Source of the DNA: Membranipora membranacea
Lineage: Eukaryota; Bryozoa; Gymnolaemata; Cheilostomatida; Membraniporidae
Assembly: GCA_914767715.1 (NCBI GenBank)
Contig: OU612072.1
Location: 9,486,001 to 9,550,000, forward strand
DNA: 64,000 bases
Direction of reading: 5' to 3'
The stretch's first letter is position 1, and every line of letters begins with the position of its first letter. Under the pieces are notes generated by a model. It was given only the letters and a program-made list of their open reading frames with translations. It was not told where the DNA came from and searched no databases. The translations under genes were made by a program, and so were the position numbers. Below are positions 35,701-50,700 of the stretch, one piece after another.

Positions 35701-38700
35701 GTTGTTGTACCATTCAGTAATTGACTCTCATTCCACCGCAAAGATTGATGCTTTTGATGACTTAATAATTCTGACATCTAACTTCATAGCGGGTGACCTC
35801 TTGATCAAACACCAAATCTACTTTGACAAGCAACCACCGGAAACTTCAATTGCTATGACTATCGAGTTAGTAGCTATCCATAGTACAAAATTGTAATTTG
35901 TCCAACTTACCATAACTCGTACATATTTCAGTCCATTCGTGTCTATATTATTTGGGAGTGATTTCATTATACATAAGTATGATTTTAGACTCGGTTAGTC
36001 GATTACTCGGCTACCATCATTTGGACAATTAGCTTTTCTTCAAAAAGAATATGCGAGAAACTTGGTTTGCAATTGGATTGTGCTTAGGAAAGTCCTGTGA
36101 ATTCTTCCAGTGATGGTTCACACTGATCACCTGATATACTATTACATGTATATCTCTAATCGAACTAATTCACTTACCATGGGTACCATTACAAGGAATT
36201 TGGCGTGATGACCCTAGTTAAAGTTTGGTACTCATATTAAATTGATTCTAACGCACAGAGATACATGTGATAATAGTGTAGTCTCGATGTCATTGTGGTG
36301 ATGATGCCTTGTACTTGTCTTACTATTTTCAGGTCAAGGTAGAGGCTGAAGCAGCCTATCTCACGATTAAATCAGCTACACTAAAAGATTCAGGCAGTTA
36401 TATATGTGAGGTATATAATCCTGTCAGCGATGCCTCCGGTATGACGGAGATGATTATAGAAGTCACTGGTAGGTTTGCAAAAAAAATATGACTTTGAGAT
36501 ATCATACTGATTGTGGGTTAGGAGTTTAAATACAATTTGAGTTTGTTTCTGACAGCATATGGCATTATACCCATGGACAGAGCTCCAAACAAGCTAGTTA
36601 GTTGAACAGATATGACTTGCAGGGTATTTACCGTTGATGCTGTTTGCAAAGATTATACATGACCAACATTAAGTAAACTCAAAAAGAGAGGTTTTGTATT
36701 TGTCAATGGGTGAGTTAGGTTGATTGAAAGGCTTTTTTGAATTGGATCTTCGAATTTACAATATAAATCTATCATATCTAAAACTTGCAGTTGCCTTACC
36801 TCAAAAAGTAAGAAGACAACTCTATTACACACCATCAATGTATGTGTTAAACATCCTCCTACTAATTTAGTTTTGTTTGGATACTTTTATCCATTTTTTT
36901 GATTAAGGTAATGTTTTCTTCAGATTTAATTTATCCATTATTTGATTGCATTTTTCTTCCTTTTCCTGTAGCTTGTTTTAACATTGTTTTCAATTGTCAA
37001 ACTCTTAGGAATTATTGTTTTTCTAACAAGTTGTCATTACTTTTCAACTCTGTTATTTTTATCATTTCACCAGATGAGAAGATGGATGCTCTACCAATGC
37101 CAGATGATCCCCTCGGAGCTCCTCTACTAAGCTCAACCACTTACATGCCATTCACTCCACAGAATGTTCCAGAAGGCGCCACTTTCAATCTGACATGCGA
37201 CATCCCAAAAGGTGCCGAGTTTAAAGGATGGTTCCTAAAGAAAGATGATATGGTGTTTACTCTTGATAACTACGAGTACGCTGATCATATGAAGGTAGGT
37301 GGATTGTTAAATCTCTTTCTTGTTGCTTAATAACAATGATCTCATAAATTATGTCGCGGAAAAAAAACAAGGAGAAAACAATCAAAACTGAAGAGTCATC
37401 GCACATACGGATCATTGTAGTTTACACATAAATACCATCAAATCTGATCTAGTTAACCTGTGTTCTGGGTTGCTCTGCTTCTACTAGTAAGTCGCAGCCC
37501 GCTGAGGGGGACAACTCCTAATGCCAGCATGTTTGATCAATTATCTCAAAATAGCAATAAATTTGTATTTAGATAATCAAATCCAATGGAGTGTCCGTAC
37601 TAGCTATTGAAAGTATAGAACAGACTGACACTGGAACATATACATGTGAGGTAATCGATCTCGCCACAGATCAGACCGCTACTACTAGGCTCGATCTCGA
37701 AGTAGTCGGTAAGTGATATTTAATCTACCATCTACCCATACCCAACATGTTGGCTATGATTGACTCCGATCTTACCAATATAATCGTTGATTATACTATT
37801 GAAAGAAGTTTACTGAGTTGAAGTAGGTTTACCTTGGTCATTGACATAAATACCTCCCAGTTTTAACAAAAAAAGCTGTGTTTTTTTGTTGTCATTTAGG
37901 TACCATGTATGCTTGCAAACCTTTGACTTGATATGGATGTAATATCAAAAATGTGACTGTCCAGTTTCGTTTTAACCTCGCTAACACTATTCAAAATTCC
38001 AGACATGCCTTCCAGCAATATCAGCGTAGTGAAGGCTGACGTCATAACTTTTAATTTCACTCCAGGTTCAACCGACGGACCTGTGACAGAAATAGACCCA
38101 ACTTTACCCTTTGGGACTGCTTCTACCACTCTGATGCCCGATATGGACGGGTCCACACCTATGATGCCAGTAGAACAGACAGTGCCTGCTGGTGCTGAGT
38201 TCACACTAGATTGTGATATTCCCGAAGGAGCCCAATTTGATTCCTGGGCTCTTGTGCAGGGTGATAATATTATACTGCTTGATGACGGAGCTCTCGATAA
38301 TATGGAGGTAAGAACTTTAAGGCTGTTTGTATTTGAATTTAGTTTCCGGTTTGACTGCATTTTGGGTTGATCCAACTCTAACGGTAAGCAACCAGCTCAA
38401 GGGGGCGCAACTCCAGATGCAGACACATTGTATTAAACTCGCGCTAGCCTGAATCAGACTAACCAATCTATCATAATTTACTTCACAGTGACTCAAGTCA
38501 TTGACTCAAGTCAGCTTCACTTTTTGCTGATTAAAACTTAGTGTAAATGTCATTTGGTTCCCTTTGCATGTGTGGATGTCCTAGTTCTGCCTCTTTACAT
38601 GTATGGATGCATCTTGTGAAATGTATTACAACAGCTATATACAGAAGTCGATAGTCCTAAGTGTCGGTATGATGACTGCTGACCAGCAAACAATGAGTCT

Positions 38701-41700
38701 TTGACGAACCTATCAAAATATGAAGCTGCTAGGCTATTGTAGAAAAATGTTTCTTAAACCTCATGACAGAAGTCTAACAGGGCGCATAGTATTTTTAATT
38801 GATGTCTTCAGCCAGTCAAAGCAATGATTGTGAGAAAATTCATTGGTTTACTTTTGCTTATTACTGAACTGAAGCACATTTGAATTAGCAAAGCCACATC
38901 ATCGTATCACTTTGCTCTGAATCCTCGCATGTGTTTCAATTTGATTTTATAAAGCCAAATTTTTTCTCCAAATCATCTGACTCAATCGGTGATCAATTTT
39001 GAAGCAAGACCTCTAGCAGTGCTGGCCCACTCAGAAAGTCACACTCAGGTATAGATATTTTACAGTTCTCTGATGAAAGACCCCTAGGACTAATATACGA
39101 TGCTGATTTACTTTACAGGTCAAGCCAGTCACTAGTAATGGTGGAACTACTGTACTTCTGAAGATAAACGGTATAACAGTGGATGATGAGGGTTTATATG
39201 TCTGTACCATTGAGGAGACTAGTACTGGTGACAAGGCCTCCACTCAGATGCAGATCAATGTGCAAGGTGAGAATTGTTTTCGAGTTGGCTGAGCAAATGT
39301 GTTAGCTTTGATCTGGTTGGCTGAGCCCATGTGTTAGCTTTAAACTGATTGGCTGAGCCTATGTGTTAGCATTAATCTGATTGGCTGTTGTGTTGGGTGG
39401 GCAAGAGAGCCTAAAACTATGATTATTCATTTCAGGTTTGGTGTTTTACAATACTCGTAAATAAAACAGGAAATCCAAAAACTATCTCCCAGCATGAAAA
39501 TTTTTTATATGCCATTCGTTTGACTATTATCGAACTGATTTTCCATATATTTAGCCACAGGGACCACCACAGTATTCACCACCTCTACAATGGGCACAAC
39601 TCTACCAGGTATGGTACAAAAGTCAATGTGCTCTACAATGCATTGTTACCTAATGATTGTCAATCTTTAATTTTTTATACAACAACCCATGGTGATGCAG
39701 ACGCTAAATATGTGTAAGGAGTCATTTTTTTAAATATTTTGTGTTGCTTTTAATCGAATCTGTCCTGCCAGTTACAATGGAAGTTTTAGCCATAAAGCGT
39801 GGTGAATAATATATGGATAACACAGCATAAATCTGATAGCCCCTTCTTTCATGGTTTTCTTTTATGATTCTGTTCCCATCCAATCATAATAAACATCATT
39901 GGTATCTTAAACTTACAGATATGATGATGGAGACAACATCATATGCCGAGACAGAGCCTGAACCGGAACCTATCACCAAGGTCACAAAACCAGTACCTGC
40001 TCGTGTTGTCACTGACACTGAAAGTAACCTGAATATCATGATGGACGGCACAACAATGATTCCTATTGATCCCACTGAGTCAACAACAATGATTCCTGTT
40101 GACGCAACTGAGACGACACTCGCTGACTTCAACATGGATGTAAAGTCAACAACAATGGTAGATGATATTGAAACAACACCACTGGTCGATTTGATGGGAA
40201 CAACAACCACTGTCAAGCCAGACAATGCAGGAGCCGATGATGACGCAACGACAACAATGCCAGATGTTGACGATGACTCTACGACACCAGTCATGCTGGA
40301 CGGTGATGAAACCACCACATTCGTGCCAATAGTTGTCTCAACCACAATGCCATCAGACGGAGATGATGAAACCACACCAGTCATCATTGGCGGTGATGAG
40401 ACCACACCAGTCATCGTTGGCGGCGATGAAACTACCACATTCATGCCCATAATAGACACCACCACAATGCCAGCAGTTGGAGATGGTGAAACTACGCCAG
40501 TCATAATTGGCGGTGATGAGACCACATCTTTCATGCCACTATTCGACACCTCAACAATGCCAGACCTAATTGTCACCACAACTAACCCAGATAGTATTGA
40601 TGAAGAGAAGAATATGACAGCACAGACCACACCCGGTAACACAATCTATGATCAGCTAAATGAGACCACCCCTGATAATGGCGACGGTGACATGGGATCA
40701 ACTGAAAAGCCACCTGTCACATTTTTATCTGACAGTCCAGGACCTCTTGTTGACACAGAGACCACCATGATGCCTGATGTCTCAGACAGCACTGCTCTTC
40801 CTGATGCTTCCACATCTGTTGGCGGTTCCGATGACACAACAACCATGGGTAATCCAGACATGACACAACCAGTTGATATCACCGAAATGACCAGCAAGAT
40901 TACTGACATGCCACAGAAGCCAACTGGCATTGTTGATATGTATTCATCAAGCACACCTGTGAGTGACATGCCGATGAAAACTTCAGATATACCAACCATC
41001 GCATCCACAGACATATCAAAGGATGATGGGACCACCAGTGGAACCGTGACCAACTCCTCCGCAGTCATGACATCGGACATTCCTAGTATACCAACCACAG
41101 ATTCAGATGGAGGAAAGATGACTCCTGATATCCTTACCACTCCAGGTTAGAAAAAAACTTTGATAACGTTGTGAATCATGAGGTATCAGGTTTTGGCAGT
41201 CAAAGCTACACTGTCAGAGTACACTACATTAGCTCTGTAAAACAAAATAATGTGTAGTTATAATAATCTGAATACATTTTGCTTTATTCACTTGAGCTCT
41301 ATTGTTTTTGACAAAATGCTTCAGCCTAATCAATGCGGGGAGGGTCTCTGATCAAAGATATCAATCAAAAGCTATCATCTTCTCTGGAACAAAGGGTATA
41401 CAACTTTAACATTTTTCATATGTGCAGCTGTTTTATGTTTCATTTATATTTTTTGCAGATATACCAGACATCCCAACTACTCCGGATCTATCTACGGATA
41501 TACCTGATATCCCGACAACTACTATGGATCAAGCTAAGGTGTGTTAGACATATATGGCTAGTCCAGATTCTTTGTTGTCAAAAATTAATCTTTACTGATC
41601 TGACAACTTGTATTTAATTCCGCCTGAATCTTATCCTTAGACATAGTTAAATAACACTGACCCATGCTTGAGAAATTTATAATACCTAATAAAGAATACA

Positions 41701-44700
41701 TCTCACTGTGTTAGGAAAAGATCTGCATGCTAAGACTTGGATTTTAGACATGTTTTCACTACCCATATTGATAGCGGCAATTTAATTGTTTTCCCCTTAA
41801 CTTTTAGACTGATGAGAGAGGTAACATACTAGCCACTACATTGGATCCCTTACCCCAGGAGTCGCCTACTATAGATGGTGTCACGTCTCCCATCTCAGTA
41901 CCTAATGTAACAGATAGCATCGAGATCGTCACAGGCTGCAGAGGTTCCAGGTGAGTGAGAGGGAAAGAGAATGGATGTCATGAAATATGATTATCATAAT
42001 CTGAGCCCCCAAGCTCTTGACCCCCCCCCCCCCCTCTGACTTCTCATTGTGATAGTGAACTATCCAGATGTCATAAAAGTAGAGACCATTGCTGCTTGTC
42101 AAAGTGTTAATATACACAAACACAGTAACTTATAGTTTGTTTAATTTAAATACTCGCTCTCCAGATATATTTATATAAAATATAAATGGTCACTAGATCG
42201 GTATGTCAAAAGGATACCCTTGAGTAAGCAGAAGGTAAATGAGAAAAAAATTAATAAAATCAAAAATTAGTGGTAACTAAGTTGAGTGGATAGAACTTGG
42301 ATTACAAAGTATGGCTTGGCATATCTTGAAAAGTTCTTGATAAAGTAAAGTTCTTGGCATATCTTGTAAAAGTCAGATAACTTGACGGTGGATCGTTTAG
42401 ACTGATACAGTAGCAATGTAACTGTAAAATTTATTAGCAACTCTCTAGTTGTCTTCACTGGACATAAAGCAGATTAAATAGAAACATTTACACATGAAAT
42501 TCAACTAAGCGCACCCCTGTACAAGGTAGGAGTGGGCCTACTAGGCTCAGATTTTGCTTGAATCCCAAGCTCTACGCCATCCTGCCTGCCTGCCTGTGAA
42601 TATGGAATGGAAATCAAAAGTTATTCATTCTAATACCTATCCGTAATTGTTTTGTAGATTTGGTTGCTGCTCAGATGGATACACCTACTCACAAGGTCCT
42701 AACTATGAGGACTGCCCTGATACCAGGACAGGTTACTCACTACCTAACTATCCTATAGGGTTCATAGCCAGTAAACTTGATGAGACTGACGATTACGCTA
42801 GGCTGTCTGTCAGCTGGGCCCCACCTCAAGATGACTCTGTCGTAAACGCTTATGTGGTAAGTGGGGTAAAAGAGACCTGGCACTAAAAGCTCAGTTTATT
42901 ATGCACTATTAATCACTGATGTAATTGAAAACAAAATAATATAAGGTTTCCTACCTCACTCATCTCAATAAACCTGCCTAGGGGGCCTGCACACTTTAGA
43001 TTATGATCATAATTTGTATTTTGTTCCAGTACCAGCTCTAAACTACTCAATAATTTGAGTAACTGTCTTATCCATCTAATCTCCAGCTCTTTTCAATTGA
43101 AATGCTGTTGCAATATATATATATATATATATCAAGGAGTAGTGTTTTCTATGCAGCAAAGATAACAACTCCAAAAGTTTGTATAAGCCGAACAGTAGTA
43201 GATACATGATCTGATACTATGTCTATCTTGTCTTTATTCATTTTTTATCTTGTTGTTAGGTGTACTCTACGTCAGATTTGGAGTTGCCACTCGATAAATG
43301 GGAACAAGAAGAAGTGAGCACACCATACATGATCAAACTAGTGAACAAGGATAAGCCTGTGTTCTTCAAAGTGAGAGCTTATAACAGACAGGAGAAGAGT
43401 CCAATCACCCCTACTTTTATGTATGATGACCAAAGAGGTAAACCGGCAATTTGAGGCCAAAGTTTATTCACTTTTTATATATAAAATTCAGAAAGTGAGG
43501 TTTTAAACATTCTGGCGAGGGCTAGATTGTGTTGAGTTGGTTGGAACACAGATTTTCATGTACCTGGTAGATATTCAATCATTGAGATTTTAGCGAAGCA
43601 TAATGATCAAAGTCACACACCTGTGAACTGAACACGTATCAGTAGTTTGTGCGCCCAACTGTGCCGGGAAGCTGATTGTACATTATCAACCACTTTGTTA
43701 ATGTATTGCTTCTACCAGCTATCCTGCCACAGCTTGAGTGCTTAGACTAACATGGCAGTGGTTGTCTGTCTCTGATCGTATATGTGAGTAGCCAATGAGT
43801 TGGCTGTAATCTGATTGGTTGTTGGTCTCTCCATCCCATCAGCCAATCAGAGACAACACAGGCTAATATGAGGGTCTCTACTGCATACCACCTGATGCAT
43901 TATTTTTCGAACACCACATTGCATATTACCAGGCTCAGACAGTATTCAGTTACTTGGTGGATGTTATGGTACACGGTACGGCTGCTGTGACGACGGTCTG
44001 ACCTCAGCCTATGGACCTAGGAGAGAGGGATGTCCCGAGCTGGAGGTCGTTACAATGCCCATCACTACTACACTGATCACAACTACCCCATATGTGAGTA
44101 GTCGTATAAATGTGTGAGCCATGTCTGAAGAAAGGAAATCCTCTTGAACTTGACTTGATCAGGAGTTGTTGAATACTTGAACTCAAGCAATGGTTGGCAT
44201 CCCAATATTATCAGCCTGAAGAATTGGAACTTCTCTTTATCGTTATCATGAACTATAGAAAATGATGTAAATCTATGTAGATTTCTGTAATTATCCCATC
44301 TATCATATTGATCAAGGCTATACACATGCATTTTGTGCCTAATCTTGGTGATATAATGTGCTTTGTCATATTTGAGTGAAATATCACACACTCTTTGATT
44401 GAATAGAATTGGCAAAAAGGAAATTCATCCCTGAGAGAAAGCTTTATCTAGATCAGCATCGTGGTAATGAGTTTTTGCATATTATTCTCTGTTATTTTGT
44501 CTTTTGTAGAATCCTGACGCCTACACTACTTCCTCCACCACCACAGAGAAGTTGGAGATGGAAGCTGGTAGTGAGATGTCACCACCTCAGAACTTCAAGA
44601 TAATGCGTGACGCTGTAGCCTCAGATCGTGTTGCTATCAGTCTGAGATGGGACGACCCTGTAGAAGACTATCCCGTCTCAGAATATGCAATTAGGTATGT

Positions 44701-47700
44701 ATTGAAAAAGTTGGTTATGTTATAATTCCAGTATTTATGCCTTTTTTTTCCAATGTACAGGCAATTTCAACGTTTTAAATCTATAGTTGGCTAATCTTGT
44801 TCATACGAGGGCAGACTCCCTGCAAAATATGTTGACAATTTAACTACTTCTCCGCATGTAAAACTGGATTAAATTATTGAAAGTTTTGACAGCTCCGTTA
44901 TTTTTTTTTCTATGCACTGGGTCTTATTTAAAGCTTGGCTAACAGCCATGTAATTGAGCAGTTAGTTTTTTCATCCTGATTTTAGTCGATAGCTAACAGG
45001 TCTAAGTTGACCTGCTGTGATGACTAGTCAATTAAATAATTCTGCTTCGTCATCCATTTTACAGATTCACCAACGATGCGAGCCTTCCACGAGAGAACTG
45101 GAGAAGATTTGGTATCACCGACAAGCAATGGCAGATGGCATTACGCCGTGTCGGTGAATATTATTTCACCATAGCTGGAGATTTTAATGGCCAAGAAACC
45201 CAACAGTCGCCGATCATCAGCTATTCTACTGAAGGTAAACATCTTAAACCACACTGAAACCAGTTTTGGGTTTTACCATTGTTATAACTTTTTGATTCTT
45301 AATCTTTCTAAGCAGTGCATCGCGCCATTAGCATGTTAAAATGTTTAGCAGTGAAGAATTAGTTTTTGCAAGCTTTTAAGTAAATCATTTCCATTGGCCG
45401 TGTGCGCAAATAGTAAGAATAGTTTAGTCCAGGCAGCTGGACCATTGTCCTTCTAAACGCCTGCTGCATTGATCAGATAAAATACATGAGGTTTTAGAAC
45501 AAATCAAATCCATTCTGGTAAGATTTGATAATATCCCCTTGCTCTGATTTATTTACGGGCAACACAAAGGAGGGTGATTACCCCTCATGGCACAGTCTTA
45601 TTAAACATTGAAACTATGGCAAGCCAATATTTACTCAACATTTTTAATATTAACAAGCTCCCATCAAGGCTAGAAAAGGTTGGTGCTAGCAAATGTTAGT
45701 CACCCACAATATCTGGCTAATATTCACTTCTCAGCAGGGTTATCACGTCGCTTTGGGTTTAAAATTCATGCCGTTTACAACTCTAAATCTATTGTAGAGA
45801 CGATGAGTATGCTTTACGAACCAGAGGGATGTGACTCTACCCAATACGGCTGCTGTGACGATGAGCTTACTGCTGCCTCAGGACCTAACGACGAAGGATG
45901 TCCAAGGATAGTCGGGGGCTGTGCTGGTACCCGCTGGGGATGCTGTAGCGATAATGAGCTTACTGCCTCTGGACCTAATTACGAAGGATGTCCCAGGATA
46001 GTCGGGGGCTGTGCTGGTACCCGCTGGGGATGCTGTAGTGATGGAAAGAACTCTGCTAATGGACCTGATCTTATAGGTATGGTTTCATTATGAAGTGATG
46101 GTGATGATTTTATAGCTCACATACACTCCCTTATGTTAGATATGAGACATACAACATGTAAACCTATGCAGTACTTGAAGTCTGTAACCTCTACCTGTGA
46201 TATCAACATTAGAAATTGATTTTCTTGAGAACATCCAGTGGTCATGTAGTAGCCCGAACCCCCATTTCTCTCAAGACATTTTAAACTACCACTCAGCCAT
46301 ATTTTTTTGGTTAAAACCATAATATGATCTTTGCTCATTAATTTTTGGCAATACGCTGGGACAACATCAGTGTTGCAACCATCCTGAAAAATTATCTCAG
46401 AACCCGCCCTCAAAATCTTTTCTGAAAGAGGTTTAATTATAAGCCACTGTTAGTGGGAGTTGCCTTCAAACTTGGCATGTACCATAGACTTAATAATAAA
46501 TTATTATTAAATTATTATATTATTAAATCTATGTCTTGTGCATATGTTTTTGATTTTTTGCCTGTAAATCCTTCATAGGTTGCGAGGGAGACCGACAGCC
46601 ATGTGATGTCTCAGAGTTTGGTTGTTGTCCCGATGGCAGAAACCCAGCAACAGGTGAAAAGTTCCGTGGTTGTGCTGATGCTCCTCAAAGTGAAGGTAAA
46701 ATATTTCATCATATACGTCTAAATCTCAACTATATATTAACACACCATCTGATGTGTTAACATAAAGGCTGATATAGAGACTCGAGATGGTAAAGGTCAC
46801 ATAATTATATTGGAAGGAGGTAGAATTGACAATTGGTTGACTTATATCATCGAATTTCCAAGGAACAAAACCTCCTCCACTCATGTCTTCAACTACAATA
46901 ATTACCTCTTGCTGCTGATCGTCCAATCATTCGACGCTCCTCTTTAATATGAGAACTCTCTTCATCACAACTACTGTCTCATACTACAGCTTCAATTTTT
47001 TAACCCTACCAAAACTTGATAGTTCTCTCTCTAAAGAACCTCAACGCACTCACATATATTTTGCTGTAGCCAACCCGATATGTCTGGAGAGTAAGGATAC
47101 CGGCCTATGTACTAACTACACAGTTAAGTGGTATTATGATGACAAGTTTGAAGCCTGTGTGAGATTCTGGTACGGCGGATGTAACAGAAACAAGAACAGG
47201 TTTGATACTGAAGCTGAATGTACAGCTATATGTGAAGATGGAGGGAATATGGAATCTGGTGGTAAAGATGGTGAGTTGTCTTCTTCCATCAGTAGGGGAG
47301 TTAAATCTGAGTGATGAATCATAGTATGATAGCTTGTTTGATCGTACTAGTAAATAATTAAAAATCTGAGAACATTGTTATTTTATATCTAAAGCTCAAC
47401 TTAAACTTTAACTTTCTTAGCCCATTTTTGATCATAAGCTGAATAATACATAACACAGAACAAGTGAAGAGTTTGCATAATAAGAGCTACGGGGATGATT
47501 ATGGCGCATTATCTTTACTCACTCACTCATACTCTGTTCTAACGTCAACATTATACCAATATAATGTATGTCTACTGCCTTCACTATTTGTCAAACTCCC
47601 AGTCTTGAGTTTTGTGTATTTTTCAGGTAAAGATTCTGATGATATGGAGAAGCCTGTCTGCTACCAGCCCACAATAGTCGGAGAGTGTAGAGGAGCATTC

Positions 47701-50700
47701 AGACGATGGACATTTGATCAGAGGACCAAGTCTTGTGAGGAATTTGTCTACGGAGGATGTAATGGAAACGATAATAGATTCAACTCACCAGATGAATGTG
47801 AGGAGATGTGTAACCTACAAGTTGTGACACAAGGTATATACTAAGATCAATTTTGCCTAAATTTGGAGGTACTCACCCTACCAGAAAAATCGGAGCATGT
47901 TGGATCAGACTTGATACGCCGCTTCTGAAATATACCTCCGCAGAGTAAACTACTTTTTAAGTGCTTGTGCTTGCTTGATTGAGAAGGTTGGGCCTAAAGA
48001 ACAGCATATTGGAAACTGTAAAATCGAATGTCGCCGATCTCATTATACGGCTGGTGGTTGCATCAGAAGAGAAACGACACACCAGGAACTATTCATGGTG
48101 CGTTATGTACCACCTGACCTGATATCCAGCGTGATGACTCTGATTGCCTTGTGGGAAAAGGAGAGTGCCAAGTCAGACGGTACTTTCCTAAAAGTACCTA
48201 TTGTTATTCAGCGAATGTGAAAGTAATTCAGTTTCACTTTCACTATATATAGGTTCTTTCAGTGACATGACATTAGCGCTTTTCTTTCATTCAACAGCCT
48301 ACTAGATCAGAGCCAACACATTTTCTACTATTCGGCTAGTATTTTATGATTTGTTTTCTCGTTACAGATGTGTGCGATCAGCCAAAAGACAAAGGGCCAT
48401 GTTTTGCAGCTATCCCTGCCTACTATTATGATCAGACACTTAAAGAGTGTCGCGTGTTTACCTACGGTGGATGCGCTGGCAATGATAACAGATTCACTAA
48501 CAAAGAAGAATGTGAGAACAGATGTAAACCTAAAGACAACCCAGAAGGTGAGAGAGATCAGTAGCCATAGTTTGCCAAGTTGTCAATAGACATTGGAATT
48601 TTCTCTTTAGCCAATCAGTGTAGCCAGTGTGTTAGCTCTGATTTTATTAGCTGTTGGGTTTGAAAAAGCCCACCAGCCAACCTGACCCAACACAATGGCT
48701 ACAAGCAATGGTTATCTGCTACCAGTAGGTTTTGTCTCTCAGTATGGTGGCTGCTTGTGTGATCCTATGTGTGAGTCTTTGTCATTATACTCCTAACTAT
48801 AGAACTAGATTTTTAAATCAAATCAATTTGTTGCGAATCCGTTGCAATCCTTGCTGACCCTAGTTTCATCCACCCCGATCAATATCCCTGCCACAATTTG
48901 TATATTCCGCAGTGTATTTACCTATCCCATATATCATTATGCTATCCACAGCCTCTTACTTCCCTCCCTCCTTTGCTGTAGATATATGCATGCTACCCGC
49001 TGAACAAGGCTTATGTCGAGGGTATTTCCCTCAATATGCATACAACAGTCAGTCTGGACGCTGTGAAAGATTCACATTTGGTGGGTGCGGAGGAAACGCT
49101 AACAGATTCAACGATGAGGCAAGCTGCACCAAGAAGTGTGGTATGAGTGGTCAAGGTATGTGGGCCACTTGGTTGTTTATTTCTTTGGTATGGTGAAATC
49201 GTAGGGAACAGTAATACTTGTAGACCTTGTTAGACCTCTCCTCATCGGAAATCAGATACTCCAAGCATGTCTAAAATGTCTTTGTGTGTGATCTTTTTAT
49301 CTTGCTCTCCAAAACCCCAAGTTGTTTTGTGAGCCCTAAAATGCTGTGCTGTCAGACCCTTTGTTCATGCAGGGCATGATTATGACTTGAGCTAGTGAAA
49401 GTTGAGATCGCAATTGCATGAGATTATCAGGAGTTGACTGTCCAGTGTTTGCTGGAGAACAATTTTGCAATTTCAGTCTTTTTTTATGAAAGCTCCAAAT
49501 TTGGGTCAAATATTATATCCCCAACTCCCTGCTGTAAGAGAATTTATTGCTGTAATGTAATATGAAAGTTTTGTGGTACAACATGCATAAATATGAAATT
49601 TCAATGATTCATACTCTCAGCCATATTGTAAATAATATCCAAGTTGATTTGACTGTTAACGGTGGCACAGATATTTGAGCGTTCAGTGAAGCGATGTTGG
49701 CTCTGGTCTGATTGGATGTTGGGTAGGAAAGGGAGCCAATGCCATGTCACTGAAAGTGCCCATTGTGATACAGTGAAAGTGAAACAGAATTACTCTCACT
49801 TTCACTATATGTCAATTGGTACTTTCAGAGAAGTCCCACCTAACCTGGCGTTGGCTCCCTTCTCCAAGCATCCAATTAGAGTCAACACATTGGTTCGGCT
49901 TAACCATACAAGTTGTCTGTATCTTCTTTCCAACTCATTAATAACACTCACTCGTCACAGGTGGTGACATGGTTGACAAGGAAGATGGCAATACCTGTGA
50001 CATGCCTCAAGATGCCGGACCTTGCCGAGGATACATGGTCAGGTGGTTCTGGGATAAAGAAGCAGATAGGTGCGACAGATTCGTGTACGGAGGTTGCCAG
50101 GGTAACGCTAACAACTTTGAGACACTGGAGGAATGTGAGAGTGAGATGTGTCATATGGATGGGAAGACAACTCCTGGATTTGACATCACTACACAAGGTG
50201 AGTGAGGTGATGCAAGCCAATAAGGGCTCTGATCTGATTGGCTGTTGGGTGGCCAGGTCACTGAAAGTACCATTTGAGGATTAGTAAAAGTTAATTTTAG
50301 AAAAGTACCATCTGTCCTGGCTTCCCACCAGCCAATCAGATACAACACCTTGGCTAGGTGATACTTTACCTGGTATCCTGGGAGTGGCATTCAATTATCA
50401 GTCACGGCCAAACCATATGTGTAATCATAAACTCCCAAACTACCTGGTGTGATGAGGCCGAAATTTGGGATTGGAATTGAGGCATCATCTAAAGCTCAAA
50501 GATGTTTGCTTCTAAATAATATGTAGCTATAATTCAAGTTTTCTCTAAATGGTATTTGATGGCGATTTTCAATCAAACATTGTGTAAAGTGCCATACGTA
50601 TATTGTGGTCTGTTGATCTCGAGTATGTTTACTGCCAGATTAATTACAGAGACTAAGAAGTTGTCTTTACTTTCTTTCAGCTTTACCGCAGTGCAGTCAG

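Noticed and set aside
39896-41140. Long minus-strand open frames (248 and 162 residues) opposite the mucin exon
   Set aside because: They are Val/Ser/Gly-rich mirror images of the Thr/Asp-rich coding strand; composition keeps the antisense frame open. No domain or splice support.
45735-45797. Alternative upstream start of exon 18
   Set aside because: In frame and possible, but the added residues have no cassette character; 45798 kept as the default and the ambiguity noted.
49662-49967. 101-residue plus-strand ORF
   Set aside because: It lies inside the foldback repeat copy; similar frames arise in the copies at 50213 and 54550, so it is repeat-derived.
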